From Chloroflexota bacterium (lineage in GTDB: Bacteria > Chloroflexota > Dehalococcoidia > UBA6926): 34,221 bases of DNA. The position numbers and the translations under genes are program-made. The notes beneath the pieces are model-generated. The model saw only the letters and a list, made by a program, of their open reading frames with translations, ran no database searches and was not told the origin of the DNA. Location of the stretch: contig JAPOOK010000051.1 of assembly GCA_026713485.1 (NCBI GenBank), forward strand, positions 64,914 to 99,134, given 5' to 3'. Of this stretch, positions 1-7,562 are shown one piece after another. How positions within the stretch are numbered: the first letter of the stretch is position 1; every line of letters starts with the position of its first letter.

Positions 1-18
1 TGAGCCTGTCGAAGGGCC
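1..18. repeat. Partial copy of the GAGCCTGTCGAAGGGC dispersed repeat
   Basis: The first bases of the window read TGAGCCTGTCGAAGGGCC. The same core recurs at 9691-9709 inside rho and at 17341-17359 inside the winged-helix gene. The copy is cut by the window edge. Short repeats of this type are common in GC-rich bacterial genomes; in coding sequence they translate as LRQAQG- or SLSKG-like peptides. Confidence 0.75.
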
Positions 19-37
19 ACCACGCCCGCCATTCCCG

Positions 38-72
38 CGCCCCCCAAGTCATTCCCACGCAGGCGGGAATCT
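38..72. repeat. GTCATTCC palindromic repeat, half-unit plus full hairpin
   Basis: A half-unit (CCATTCCCGCG, about 39-49) is followed by a full unit at 48-71. The hairpin arms are 51-58 and 63-70 with loop GCAG; seven of eight base pairs form, with one A-C mismatch. It belongs to the same family as 15755-15777, 16815-16840, 17117-17142 and 17408-17433. It lies upstream of the toxin-antitoxin promoter. Confidence 0.75.
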
Positions 73-116
73 CAATCACAATGACGCAACCCAACCCATT
101 AACGCCGTTAAACCCC

Positions 117-170
117 TTGCCCCCACCTCTCACAATCAGTAGGGTAGACACAAAACAACGCGTCTACCCT
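117..170 (+). promoter_or_regulatory. Probable vapBC promoter with overlapping operator
   Basis: A 9-bp perfect inverted repeat AGGGTAGAC / GTCTACCCT lies at 141-149 and 162-170. It overlaps a possible -10 element TAGGGT (140-145), spaced 17 bp from TTGCCC (117-122). A GAGGAA ribosome-binding site follows at 171-176, just before the antitoxin ATG at 182. An inverted repeat on the promoter fits autorepression by a VapBC complex, which is typical of type II modules. The -35 and -10 matches are weak; the dyad is clear. Confidence 0.6.
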
Positions 171-181
171 GAGGAACGACA

Positions 182-436
182 ATGAGCCTGAACATCAAGA
201 ACGAGGAAACCTGCCGCCTCGCCGAAGAACTGGCCGCGATTACCAAAGAAAACAAGACGCAGGCAATCACCATCGCCCTAAAAGAACGCCTCGAACGGGT
301 GACACGCCAGCGAGAAGAGCGCATTGAGTCCATGCTCGCCGTCGGCGAGCGCCTCGCGCCATACCTGAAACCGGGGCCCTCCTCAACGGAAATCGGCGAC
401 TTCCTCTACGGTGGCGAGTTTGGCGAACCGAAATGA
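182..436 (+). CDS. vapB: VapB-type antitoxin
   Basis: This 84-residue protein resembles the small VapB antitoxins of the Rv0623/PSK transcription-factor type. The N-terminal half (MSLNIKNEETCRLAEELA...TQAITIALKERLERV) has the short strand plus helix-turn-helix pattern of a ribbon-helix-helix DNA-binding dimer. The charged C-terminal part (residues about 45-84) would wrap and block the toxin. The stop codon overlaps the start of the PIN-domain gene (ATGA, 433-436), the usual translational coupling of an antitoxin-toxin pair. A good Shine-Dalgarno sequence, GAGGAA, precedes the ATG. The dyad over its promoter suggests the product represses its own operon. The TA assignment is confident; the exact VapB subfamily is inferred. 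Confidence 0.88.
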   Translation: MSLNIKNEETCRLAEELAAITKENKTQAITIALKERLERVTRQREERIESMLAVGERLAPYLKPGPSSTEIGDFLYGGEFGEPK

Positions 437-819
437 TCATCGATTCCTCGGCGATCTGCGCCATCATGTTTCGCGAGCCGGAAGCCAGACGCTTTGCTGA
501 GGCCATTGAGGATGCAGACGTATGCCGCATGTCAGCAGGGAGTCTTCTAGAAACCTCAATGGTTGTCGAAGGCCGGGTAGGATCACGGGGCGGAGATGAG
601 CTTGATGCATTCATCGAGAGAAGGGGCGTCGAAATCGTCCCCGTCACAGCCCAACAAGTCGCCGTTGCCCGACGCGCCTGGCGAGAATTCGGCAAAGGCA
701 ACCACCCCGCCGCCCTCAACCTAGGCGATTGCCTCGCCTACGCCCTCTCAGAAATGACCCGAGAACCCCTCCTCTACAAAGACCGGGACTTCAGGCAGAC
801 GGATGTGCAGCGGGCGTGA
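433..819 (+). CDS. vapC: VapC-type PIN-domain ribonuclease toxin
   Basis: A 128-residue PIN-domain protein, normal length for VapC. The PIN acidic residues are visible: Asp4 in MIIDSSAI, Glu40 in SLLETSMVV, Asp98 in LNLGDCLAYALS, and a further Asp near LLYKDRDF (residues about 114-120). VapC toxins are Mg-dependent endoribonucleases that cut tRNA or rRNA and slow growth when the antitoxin is degraded. The ATG overlaps the antitoxin stop by four bases. The gene ends only nine bases from the end of the convergent GmrSD-like gene, so the two transcripts probably collide. All key acidic residues appear intact, so the toxin is likely active. Confidence 0.92.
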   Translation: MIIDSSAICAIMFREPEARRFAEAIEDADVCRMSAGSLLETSMVVEGRVGSRGGDELDAFIERRGVEIVPVTAQQVAVARRAWREFGKGNHPAALNLGDCLAYALSEMTREPLLYKDRDFRQTDVQRA

Positions 820-828
820 GGCGGGGGA

Positions 829-2550
829 CTATCTGACGTCCTCACCGCTGCATAGGCGCAATGCGATTGCATGAATTGCCTCGGCCCGGGCACGAATGAA
901 CGATTCGTAGTCTCTCTTGACTGCCACTCCTCGTTCGTCTCTGTCAGGAATAGCGTCGTATCCACCCACATTGAGCTTGTCAAATGGAATAATGTGCGTA
1001 TCCAGTCGGCTTCGAATCTCGTCTTTCCCAAGAGTGGCGCGTTCGGCGCGTTCACGCAGATAAGCGATAGGCTCCTTCGCCCCGATATTTCGATTGGTAT
1101 TCCAAGTGACTAGGGCGCAGTTCAATGCCAGATTTATATCAGAGTCGTCTAGCATGCCGTCGTTATCGAGCAGCGATTCGGGAAACAAGTGATGATATTC
1201 CCTGATGGACAGGTGCTCCCAACTAGCTGGTGTGTCGTCCGCAAAATCTCTGCCTCCTGCCCTTAGCGACACTGCGAGTATTGCTCGCGCTAGTGTATTG
1301 CGAAGTCGAGGCCAAGGAGCCCGTTCTAACTCCTCTATCTCGACAAGAGGGTTTCGCAACTCATCCAGAACTGGGATTGAAGCATCTGCGTCTCTGTCTA
1401 ATATCCGAGCTCTTAGGCCTCGATAATCTTGAAGTGCGGCAGTAGCTGCAGCGCGGTCATATCTGTCGGTAAAGAACGAGCGCCATAGGTATTGGCGCAA
1501 AACCGTGCGAGCTTCTCCGTGCGCATCAAGGGCTTGGGGCATTTGACTCCAAATTGATGCGAGTATTGGCACTACGGCAACGGTTGGTAACCGATCGCGG
1601 TCATAAACTCGCTCGTCGATTAGAAATCTTATCGCGCCGCCGACCCCTCTTTCGATTGCCTCCCATTCATTCGCGAGCCTTTGCAAGTCCAGTCGCATAA
1701 ACGAAGATTCTGTTGGTGTTCGATCTTCACGCAATGCGGCAACACGCAAGACCAAATCCGACACATTGACATATCGTTCGGCCTCCGGTACTGCTGCTCG
1801 CAGTGACCCTTCAAGTTCGTGCAGCGACCGCCCAGTCGCTGCCTCCAGTTGTGCGACCACTATATCGAATGCACTGAGTCGCACTGACGTAGTATTCATC
1901 TGGATGAACACATCGATTGCCTCTTCAGGAGGAGTGTCAACTGGCAACTCCAAATATGGAAGATTCGCCTCCCGAACAGCGGTCACCAATGTACCTAGCG
2001 TCAGCTGTAACTCCCGACTTTCCAGAATAGAGTTAGTTGCGCTATCGCACCAATTCCTTATCGCGTCCGGCTCGATTGCCGGATTCAATAGACTTATTGG
2101 TACTAGGCCGCGGCTAAACTGCTCATCTGGTTGATCAACCCAAAGCGGGTAACGCTGACCATTTCGGGACCACCGACTGAAACTTCTTACTCGAGATGGA
2201 TCGTAATTTTCAGATGGCAAAACCGCAAAATAGGTTCGATCATCAAACCCATCATTGAGTGCTTTCCAAAGCGCTGTAAGTCTCTGCTGTCCATCCAGCA
2301 GATGCTCAGTAGTACGTTCGGTTGGTTTAGGTGCCCCTGCCATTGCTCTGCTAACGAACGGTTCATTGTCTCCAATAGCAAGCACCAAAGCAGCCCCTAT
2401 CGGGCGCCCGCGAAGGATTGTATCTAGAAGTGTGCCAACTTCTCCATGACTCCAACTTTCAAATCGCTGAAATCGCGGCAGTGCCAACTGTCCAGACCGC
2501 ACTCGGACCAGCCAATCTGGAAGAAAGCGGTTATGAGCATCCATCCCCAT
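829..2550 (-). CDS. GmrSD-like DUF262/DUF1524 protein, probable modification-dependent restriction enzyme
   Basis: The N-terminal DUF262 (GmrS-like) region carries the signature LPRFQR and DGQQRLTAL (about residues 85-93), a ParB/sulfiredoxin-fold nucleotide-binding motif. The C-terminal part has REYHHLFPESLL and NCALVTWNTNRNIGAKEP, the His-rich HNH-type DUF1524 (GmrD) nuclease motif. In the family these two parts act as one type IV enzyme that cuts modified (for example glucosylated) phage DNA and needs NTP. About 570 residues is normal for a single-chain member. Start codons at 2565 (TTG), 2550 (ATG) and 2544 (ATG) are all possible; ATG 2550 is chosen. Its base composition is lower in GC than thrS next door, which suggests horizontal transfer. 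It may instead act on another target, since DUF262 proteins are diverse. Confidence 0.85.
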   Translation of the reverse strand: MGMDAHNRFLPDWLVRVRSGQLALPRFQRFESWSHGEVGTLLDTILRGRPIGAALVLAIGDNEPFVSRAMAGAPKPTERTTEHLLDGQQRLTALWKALNDGFDDRTYFAVLPSENYDPSRVRSFSRWSRNGQRYPLWVDQPDEQFSRGLVPISLLNPAIEPDAIRNWCDSATNSILESRELQLTLGTLVTAVREANLPYLELPVDTPPEEAIDVFIQMNTTSVRLSAFDIVVAQLEAATGRSLHELEGSLRAAVPEAERYVNVSDLVLRVAALREDRTPTESSFMRLDLQRLANEWEAIERGVGGAIRFLIDERVYDRDRLPTVAVVPILASIWSQMPQALDAHGEARTVLRQYLWRSFFTDRYDRAAATAALQDYRGLRARILDRDADASIPVLDELRNPLVEIEELERAPWPRLRNTLARAILAVSLRAGGRDFADDTPASWEHLSIREYHHLFPESLLDNDGMLDDSDINLALNCALVTWNTNRNIGAKEPIAYLRERAERATLGKDEIRSRLDTHIIPFDKLNVGGYDAIPDRDERGVAVKRDYESFIRARAEAIHAIALRLCSGEDVR

Positions 2551-2576
2551 GCGGCTACACCCCAATCTCGGCTAAC

Positions 2577-2630
2577 TCACTAGAGGCAATGTCAACCTTG
2601 TCAACTTCCAATTTACGACACCTCTAGTGA
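2577..2630 (-). promoter_or_regulatory. Dyad-flanked promoter region of the GmrSD-like gene
   Basis: A perfect 10-bp inverted repeat, TCACTAGAGG (2577-2586) and CCTCTAGTGA (2621-2630), is separated by 34 bp. Between the arms on the minus strand are two overlapping TTGACA-like -35 elements created by a direct repeat (GTCAAC twice on the plus strand, 2591-2606). The layout suggests an operator embracing the promoter. No convincing -10 was identified. Confidence 0.5.
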
Positions 2631-2676
2631 AATAGTCGCTGTCGTTTGTTCGAACGCGAAAGTTCAAAGAGCTTCC

Positions 2677-4461
2677 TCACCCCCTCACCGCAGCCACCTC
2701 CCCCAATACCCGCTCCACAAACTCCGATATGGGAGCCGCCCCTAGGTTCTCGCTATTCTCCCGACGCCGCACCGCCACGGCGCCAGATTCCGCCTCGCGG
2801 TCGCCCACCACCAGCATGTAGGGCACGTGCCGCGTCTGTGCCTCGCGGATTTTCGCATTCATCCGCTCGTTGCGATCATCAATCTCACACCGCAGCCCCG
2901 CCGCGTGCAGCTGCTCCTGCACCTGCTGCGCGTATGGGATATGCCGATCCGCGATGGGGATGACCGTCGCCTGCACCGGCGCCAACCACACCGGAAACGC
3001 CCCCGCGTTGTGCTCCAGCAGCACCCCGAAGAACCGCTCCAACGACCCAAGAATCGCCCGATGAATCATCACCGGCCGCTCGCGTGTGTTGTCCTCCGTC
3101 ACGTACTCGAGATCGAACCGTTCCGGCAGGTTAAAGTCCAGCTGGAACGTGCTCAACTGCCACTCGCGGCGCAAGGCGTCCTGCGAGAATAGATCGATCT
3201 TCGGCCCGTAGAACGCGCCCTCATTGGGAATCTCTTCGAAGTCCGCCCCCGCCAGCGTCAGCGCCTCACGAAGCGCTTCCTCCGCCCGATCCCACGTCTC
3301 ATCACTTCCCACACGCTTCTCTGGCCGCAGCGAAAGCGTGTAGCGCGGCTCATTCAGCCCGAACGCCTCGTACACATCGCGCATCATCCGTATCAACGAC
3401 GAAAACTCATCCTGCACCTGGTCCAAACGACAAAAGATGTGAGCATCGTCCTGCGAGAAACTACGAACACGCGTCAGCCCGTGCGTCACGCCGGAGCGCT
3501 CGTTCCGATGCAGCCGCCCAAAGTCCGCCAAACGCAGCGGCAGCGCGCGATACGAATGCAGCTGCGACTGATAAACGACGCAGTGCCCAGGGCAATTCAT
3601 CGGTTTGACCCCGTACTCGATCTCGTCCGACTGCGTCAGGTACATGTTCTCCAGGTAATTGTCGTAATGACCCGACTGCTTCCACAGGTCGGTCAAAAAG
3701 ATCTGCGGCGTGATTACCTCCTGGTAGCCGTACTTGTCATACAGCTCGCGGATGAAATCAACCATCAGGTTGTAGACCGTCGCCCCCTTGGGCAGGAAGA
3801 ACGGGCTGGCCGGCGCGATCGGATCGAAGAAGAACAGGTCAAGCTCGCGCCCCAGCCGACGATGATCCCGCCGCTCGGCCTCCGCCAACCGCTCCAGGTG
3901 CGCGTCCAGCTCCTCCTGCGTCTCAAACAGCGCTCCGTAGATGCGCTGTAGCTGCGGATTGTTCTCGTTTCCGCGCCAATACGCCCCCGCCACGCGCGTC
4001 AGCGTGAACGCCCCCGTCTTGTTCGTCGACTCCGCATGTGGCCCCTGGCACAAGTCCGTGAAGTCCCGGTGCGTGTACGTCGAGACCGTCTCATCCGTCA
4101 GGCTCTCGATAATCTCAACCTTGAAAGGCTGATCCGCGAACCGTGTCAGTCCCTCTTCACGCGGCAACTCGCTCGCTACAAACGATGCAGCCGATGCTGC
4201 GCTCTCCCGCATCCGCGCCTCGATCTCCGGCAGATCGTCCGTGGACAGCGTGCGTGGCAGCAGGAAGTCGTAATAGAACCCGTCCTCGATGGGCGGCCCG
4301 ATACCCAGCTTCGCCTCGGGGAACATGGACAGCACCGCCTCCGCCATCATGTGCGCCGCGGAATGTCTCATCCGGATGAGCGTGTCGTCCTCCCCCGCAT
4401 AGCGCCCTTCAAGCGCGCCATCATGCCCGGTGTCTGATGCGTGACCTTCTTGATGGGACAT
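2677..4461 (-). CDS. thrS: Threonyl-tRNA synthetase lacking the N-terminal TGS domain
   Basis: This cytosolic class II synthetase charges tRNA-Thr. At 594 residues it is shorter than the usual ~640 because the TGS (N1) domain is missing; the protein goes almost directly into the SAD editing domain. SAD metal/editing motifs are HSAAH (residues about 33-37) and DLCQGPH (about 135-141). The catalytic core has MNCPGHC (zinc Cys), the motif 2 region LHRNERSGVTHG, QDDAH, FYGPKIDL and the motif 3 region AILGSLERFFG. The C-terminal anticodon-binding domain (VWLAPVQATVIPI onward) is complete. The ATG at 4461 is preceded by AAGGAG with a 12-nt spacer. The gene is divergent from the M42 peptidase gene and shares a promoter region with it. 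Identity is certain. Confidence 0.97.
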   Translation of the reverse strand: MSHQEGHASDTGHDGALEGRYAGEDDTLIRMRHSAAHMMAEAVLSMFPEAKLGIGPPIEDGFYYDFLLPRTLSTDDLPEIEARMRESAASAASFVASELPREEGLTRFADQPFKVEIIESLTDETVSTYTHRDFTDLCQGPHAESTNKTGAFTLTRVAGAYWRGNENNPQLQRIYGALFETQEELDAHLERLAEAERRDHRRLGRELDLFFFDPIAPASPFFLPKGATVYNLMVDFIRELYDKYGYQEVITPQIFLTDLWKQSGHYDNYLENMYLTQSDEIEYGVKPMNCPGHCVVYQSQLHSYRALPLRLADFGRLHRNERSGVTHGLTRVRSFSQDDAHIFCRLDQVQDEFSSLIRMMRDVYEAFGLNEPRYTLSLRPEKRVGSDETWDRAEEALREALTLAGADFEEIPNEGAFYGPKIDLFSQDALRREWQLSTFQLDFNLPERFDLEYVTEDNTRERPVMIHRAILGSLERFFGVLLEHNAGAFPVWLAPVQATVIPIADRHIPYAQQVQEQLHAAGLRCEIDDRNERMNAKIREAQTRHVPYMLVVGDREAESGAVAVRRRENSENLGAAPISEFVERVLGEVAAVRG

Positions 4462-4536
4462 CGTCGTTCAATTCTCCTTGCGCTAGTCCTATCTATAATG
4501 ACGAATGAAACGCAAAGCGTGAAAGAGGCTAAACAA
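4462..4536. promoter_or_regulatory. Divergent thrS / M42 peptidase promoter region
   Basis: A consensus TATAAT lies at 4494-4499 on the plus strand, and the opposite strand reads TATAGA over nearly the same bases, so the two promoters may overlap. The thrS Shine-Dalgarno (AAGGAG on the minus strand) lies near 4474-4479. If the plus-strand -10 is used, transcription begins near 4506, downstream of the ATG at 4498, which favours the GTG at 4537 for the peptidase. Neither -35 element is convincing. Confidence 0.45.
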
Positions 4537-5655
4537 GTGCCCGATTCGATATCACCCCAAACCCACTCCCGCCAACGCCAACTCCTCGAAGAGCTGTCCA
4601 ACGCCTTCGGCCCCACCGGCCACGAGGGCCCCGTCCGCGCCATCGTCCGACGCGAGATGGACTCCCTTGCAGACTTCGTGGAGACTGACGGCATTGGCTC
4701 CCTCATCGCTCGCATCGGCGACGAATCAGATGACGTTCCCCGCGTCATGCTCTCCGGCCATATGGATGAAGTCGGCCTCATGGTCCGCCAGATTACGGCC
4801 GAGGGCTACCTCACAATTCAGCCCCTCGGCGGCTGGCTTGACCAGGCCCTGATAAACCAGCGTTGGGTCGTCATGACGCGCAACGGCCCCATCCCCGGCC
4901 TCACCGGCATCAAGACCCCACACGTCATGCAGCCGGACGCGCGCACGCAGGTCTTCAAGAAAGAGAGCATGTTCATAGATGTCGGCGCGTCCAACAAGGA
5001 GGACGCGGAGCAGCGACTCGGCATCCGCCCAGGCGACCCCATCGCGCCGGACAGCCGCTTTCAAGAGATGGCCGGTGGCGAGCTCTACATCGGCAAGGCG
5101 TGGGATGACAGGGCAGGGGTGGCCGGACTCATTGAAGTCGCCCGTGCCCTGCGTGAATCTGCAGATCCACTCCCCGCCACCGTCTACCTTGTCGCAACCG
5201 TCCAGGAAGAAGTCGGCCTGCGCGGCGCGCACACAAGCAGCTTCCATGTCATGCCGGACATCGGCATCAACCTTGAGTCCGGCGTCGCGGGCGACTACCC
5301 CGGCATCACCAAGGACGAGGCCCAGGAGGAGCTCGGCAAAGGCCCGACGGTCTTCCTCCATGACAGCTCCATGCTGCCTAACCTGCGACTGCGTGACTTC
5401 TTTGTCGATACAGCCGCTGCCCTCGAGATGCCGCTCCAGTTCAACGTCCTCAGTGGATACGGAGAAGACGGCGCGGAGATGCAGAAAGCAGGCTCCGGCG
5501 CGCCCTCCATCAACATCGCCGTCCCCACTCGCTACCTGCACAGCCACAACGGAGTCATCCACCGCGACGATTTTGCCAACGCCGTCCGCCTTGTTACTGA
5601 AGTCGTCCGCCGCCTCACCCCGGAAACCGTTTCAGCCCTAACCACCTTCGACTAA
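4537..5655 (+). CDS. M42 family metallo-aminopeptidase (glutamyl aminopeptidase/endoglucanase-like)
   Basis: An M42-family dinuclear-metal aminopeptidase, normally a large tetrahedral oligomer that trims peptides in the cytosol. Visible motifs are LSGHMDEVGLM (metal His and Asp), GKAWDDRAG (bridging Asp), TVQEEVGLRGA (catalytic Glu pair), NLESGVAGDYPG (metal acidic residue) and the late metal His in HSHNGVIH. The frame is open from 4441, but the chosen start is the GTG at 4537: it has AAAGAGG eight bases upstream and lies after the -10 TATAAT at 4494-4499. It gives a protein of about 372 residues beginning just before RQRQLLEELSNAFGPTGHEG, the usual family start. ATG 4498 is the alternative. 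Substrate specificity cannot be told from sequence. Confidence 0.9.
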   Translation: MPDSISPQTHSRQRQLLEELSNAFGPTGHEGPVRAIVRREMDSLADFVETDGIGSLIARIGDESDDVPRVMLSGHMDEVGLMVRQITAEGYLTIQPLGGWLDQALINQRWVVMTRNGPIPGLTGIKTPHVMQPDARTQVFKKESMFIDVGASNKEDAEQRLGIRPGDPIAPDSRFQEMAGGELYIGKAWDDRAGVAGLIEVARALRESADPLPATVYLVATVQEEVGLRGAHTSSFHVMPDIGINLESGVAGDYPGITKDEAQEELGKGPTVFLHDSSMLPNLRLRDFFVDTAAALEMPLQFNVLSGYGEDGAEMQKAGSGAPSINIAVPTRYLHSHNGVIHRDDFANAVRLVTEVVRRLTPETVSALTTFD

Positions 5656-5748
5656 TCCCTTTCCCAACCCTCGTGCAGGCAGGGGGAGGCAAGCGCGTCG
5701 TGGTCGTACCATTTATGATGAACGCAACTTGGCTACAGGAGTTTGGCA

Positions 5749-7218
5749 GTGCCTCTCATTCCCAAGGTGATGAGCACCCAGCACCCGGACAACGCTGCGG
5801 CGCCTTCCTACGCCGTTGATGGAGTAATCAAGGGCGACGGCGAGATCATCGAGGCCGTCGATGCCTTCAGTCTCGGCTGCGATGAGCAGATGTGGGACTC
5901 GGAAGGCAAGGACACCGATACCCACGTCGTTCAGAAACTTCTTAGCAATTACTCCGACTACTTCCGCGAGGAGCGCCGGTTGGGACGCGACACCGTCATC
6001 ACCCTGCGCGTCCCCAATCCCGCCATCGAGGTTGAGATGCGGAAACTGATGGTTGAGGCGCTGCAGGGCATCCCCACCGCCTTCGATGTGGCCCGTGAGT
6101 TCTATGGCGGCGACCTGGAGCCGCCCATACAGGAGATCATTCTCCCCTTCACCACCTCCGCCGACGAACTCTCTCGCATTGCGGCTTACTACGAGAACTT
6201 CATCGTCGGACAAGAAACACGCACCCTCCTGGGCGACGTATCCGTTCGCGATTGGATAGGCGAGTTCCTCCCGAAACGCATTCGCGTTATCCCGCTCGTG
6301 GAATCGCGCGATCAGATGCTCCACGTCGATGACATCGTCCGCGAGTACCTGCGGGAGCGTGAGGAACCCTACCAGCGTGTCTTCCTGGCCCGCAGCGACC
6401 CCGCCCTGAACTACGGCATGGTTGGCGCGGAAATCCTGCTCAAGACCGCCCTCTACCGTGTTGACCGGCTCGCGCAGGAGACCGGCATTCCGATGTACCC
6501 AATTATTGGCGCCGGCTCCGTCCCGTTCCGTGGACACTTGAAACCCACCAACACCGCGCGGGCCTTCCGTGAGTACCCCAGCGTCCATACGCTCACCGTG
6601 CAGTCGGCATTCAAATTTGACTACCCCCGTGATGACGTGACCTCGGGCATCGCCCAGATCCAGGCTCACGACCAGACTCCTGCGCCGCCGATCGATGAAC
6701 AACGCGCCATCGCCATACTGGATAAGGCCGCCGCGGAGTACCAGAAGCAGGTGCGCAACCTTGCTCCGACAATCGCCACAGTCTCCGCGCTCTCCCCGCG
6801 GAGGCGAGAGCGCAAACTGCACGTAGGACTATTCGGCTACGGACGCTCACTCTCTGGCTCAGACGACGTTACGCTGCCCCGCGCCATCGCCTTCGCCACT
6901 GCCCTCTATTCCATAGGCGTTCCACCGGAATTGCTCGGACTCGCCGCCCTTGACCAGGAGGATTTCGCCTACCTGCGAGAGATATACCCGAGCTTTACAG
7001 AAGATCTCGCCACAGCGCTCCGCTACGCGAACGAGACACGCGTTAACCAACTGCTCGGCGACAACTACCGGCGACTGCTTGTCCGCTTCACGGAAGAGAT
7101 CGACCGCATTCACGAGGGACTCACCACGGCGGTGTGGGCGAGCATTGAGCAAGGTGCCACCACGCAAGTGTCGCACTACATCGCGGAAGCGGGAAAACTC
7201 CGGCGCTTCTTGGGTTAA
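5749..7218 (+). CDS. ppcA: Archaeal-type phosphoenolpyruvate carboxylase
   Basis: This is the short archaeal-type PEP carboxylase (about 490 residues), not the ~900-residue bacterial/plant type. It fixes bicarbonate onto PEP to give oxaloacetate. The N-terminus carries the hallmark MSTQHPDN. Other conserved stretches are RVIPLVESRDQML, FLARSDPALNYG, GAGSVPFRGHLKP and TVQSAFKFDYP, and the chain ends in LRRFLG. The start is set at GTG 5749, seven bases after AGGAG (5737-5741); TTG 5743 would leave no room for the ribosome. The gene stands alone about 90 bases after the peptidase gene. This form is typical of archaea and scattered bacteria, so transfer from an archaeon in the lineage's past is plausible. 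Confidence 0.93.
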   Translation: MPLIPKVMSTQHPDNAAAPSYAVDGVIKGDGEIIEAVDAFSLGCDEQMWDSEGKDTDTHVVQKLLSNYSDYFREERRLGRDTVITLRVPNPAIEVEMRKLMVEALQGIPTAFDVAREFYGGDLEPPIQEIILPFTTSADELSRIAAYYENFIVGQETRTLLGDVSVRDWIGEFLPKRIRVIPLVESRDQMLHVDDIVREYLREREEPYQRVFLARSDPALNYGMVGAEILLKTALYRVDRLAQETGIPMYPIIGAGSVPFRGHLKPTNTARAFREYPSVHTLTVQSAFKFDYPRDDVTSGIAQIQAHDQTPAPPIDEQRAIAILDKAAAEYQKQVRNLAPTIATVSALSPRRRERKLHVGLFGYGRSLSGSDDVTLPRAIAFATALYSIGVPPELLGLAALDQEDFAYLREIYPSFTEDLATALRYANETRVNQLLGDNYRRLLVRFTEEIDRIHEGLTTAVWASIEQGATTQVSHYIAEAGKLRRFLG

Positions 7219-7354
7219 AGGCAGGATGCACAATCTCCCTTCTGTCATTCCGAGCGCAGACGAGGAATCTGAGACCCTGATTGACTAACGGCGCCGGAAC
7301 GCGGCCTCGCAACCCCACAAGGCACCCAATGACAGTCGCGAACCGAGAAAAAAC
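7219..7354. repeat. Intergenic stretch with a diverged GTCATTCC repeat
   Basis: GTCATTCC at 7244-7251 and GAGGAATCT at 7262-7270 form a loose inverted pair (ATTCC...GGAAT) of a different subtype from the GTCATTCCGGCG elements elsewhere in the window. Nothing else was recognised here before the pyrG promoter. Confidence 0.5.
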
Positions 7355-7383
7355 TTGACACCCCGCCCTATTCGGCGCATAGT
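7355..7383 (+). promoter_or_regulatory. Probable sigma-70 type promoter for pyrG
   Basis: A perfect TTGACA (7355-7360) is followed after exactly 17 bases by CATAGT (7378-7383). Transcription would begin near 7390, giving a leader of about 170 nt before the pyrG ATG. No regulatory structure was recognised in that leader. Confidence 0.65.
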
Positions 7384-7562
7384 GACTTTCGGTATCCGGT
7401 TCGGTGATTCGATCCCTGAACCATGCTGTACCAAACGTTCCCCATAGACCCGTTGCGGCACTCCTTTAAGGGCGTGTGTATGCGCGGAATGACGGATGGA
7501 GAACGAAGCAGGCGTGAATCGCTCCCCGAGATATTACGGTGGGGCAGGCCATATGGGGATAC

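Noticed and set aside
4441-4536. Longer start (GTG 4441 or ATG 4498) for the M42 peptidase
   Set aside because: GTG 4441 lacks a ribosome site and overlaps thrS; ATG 4498 falls on the TATAAT -10 element. GTG 4537 has a good ribosome site and matches the family start.
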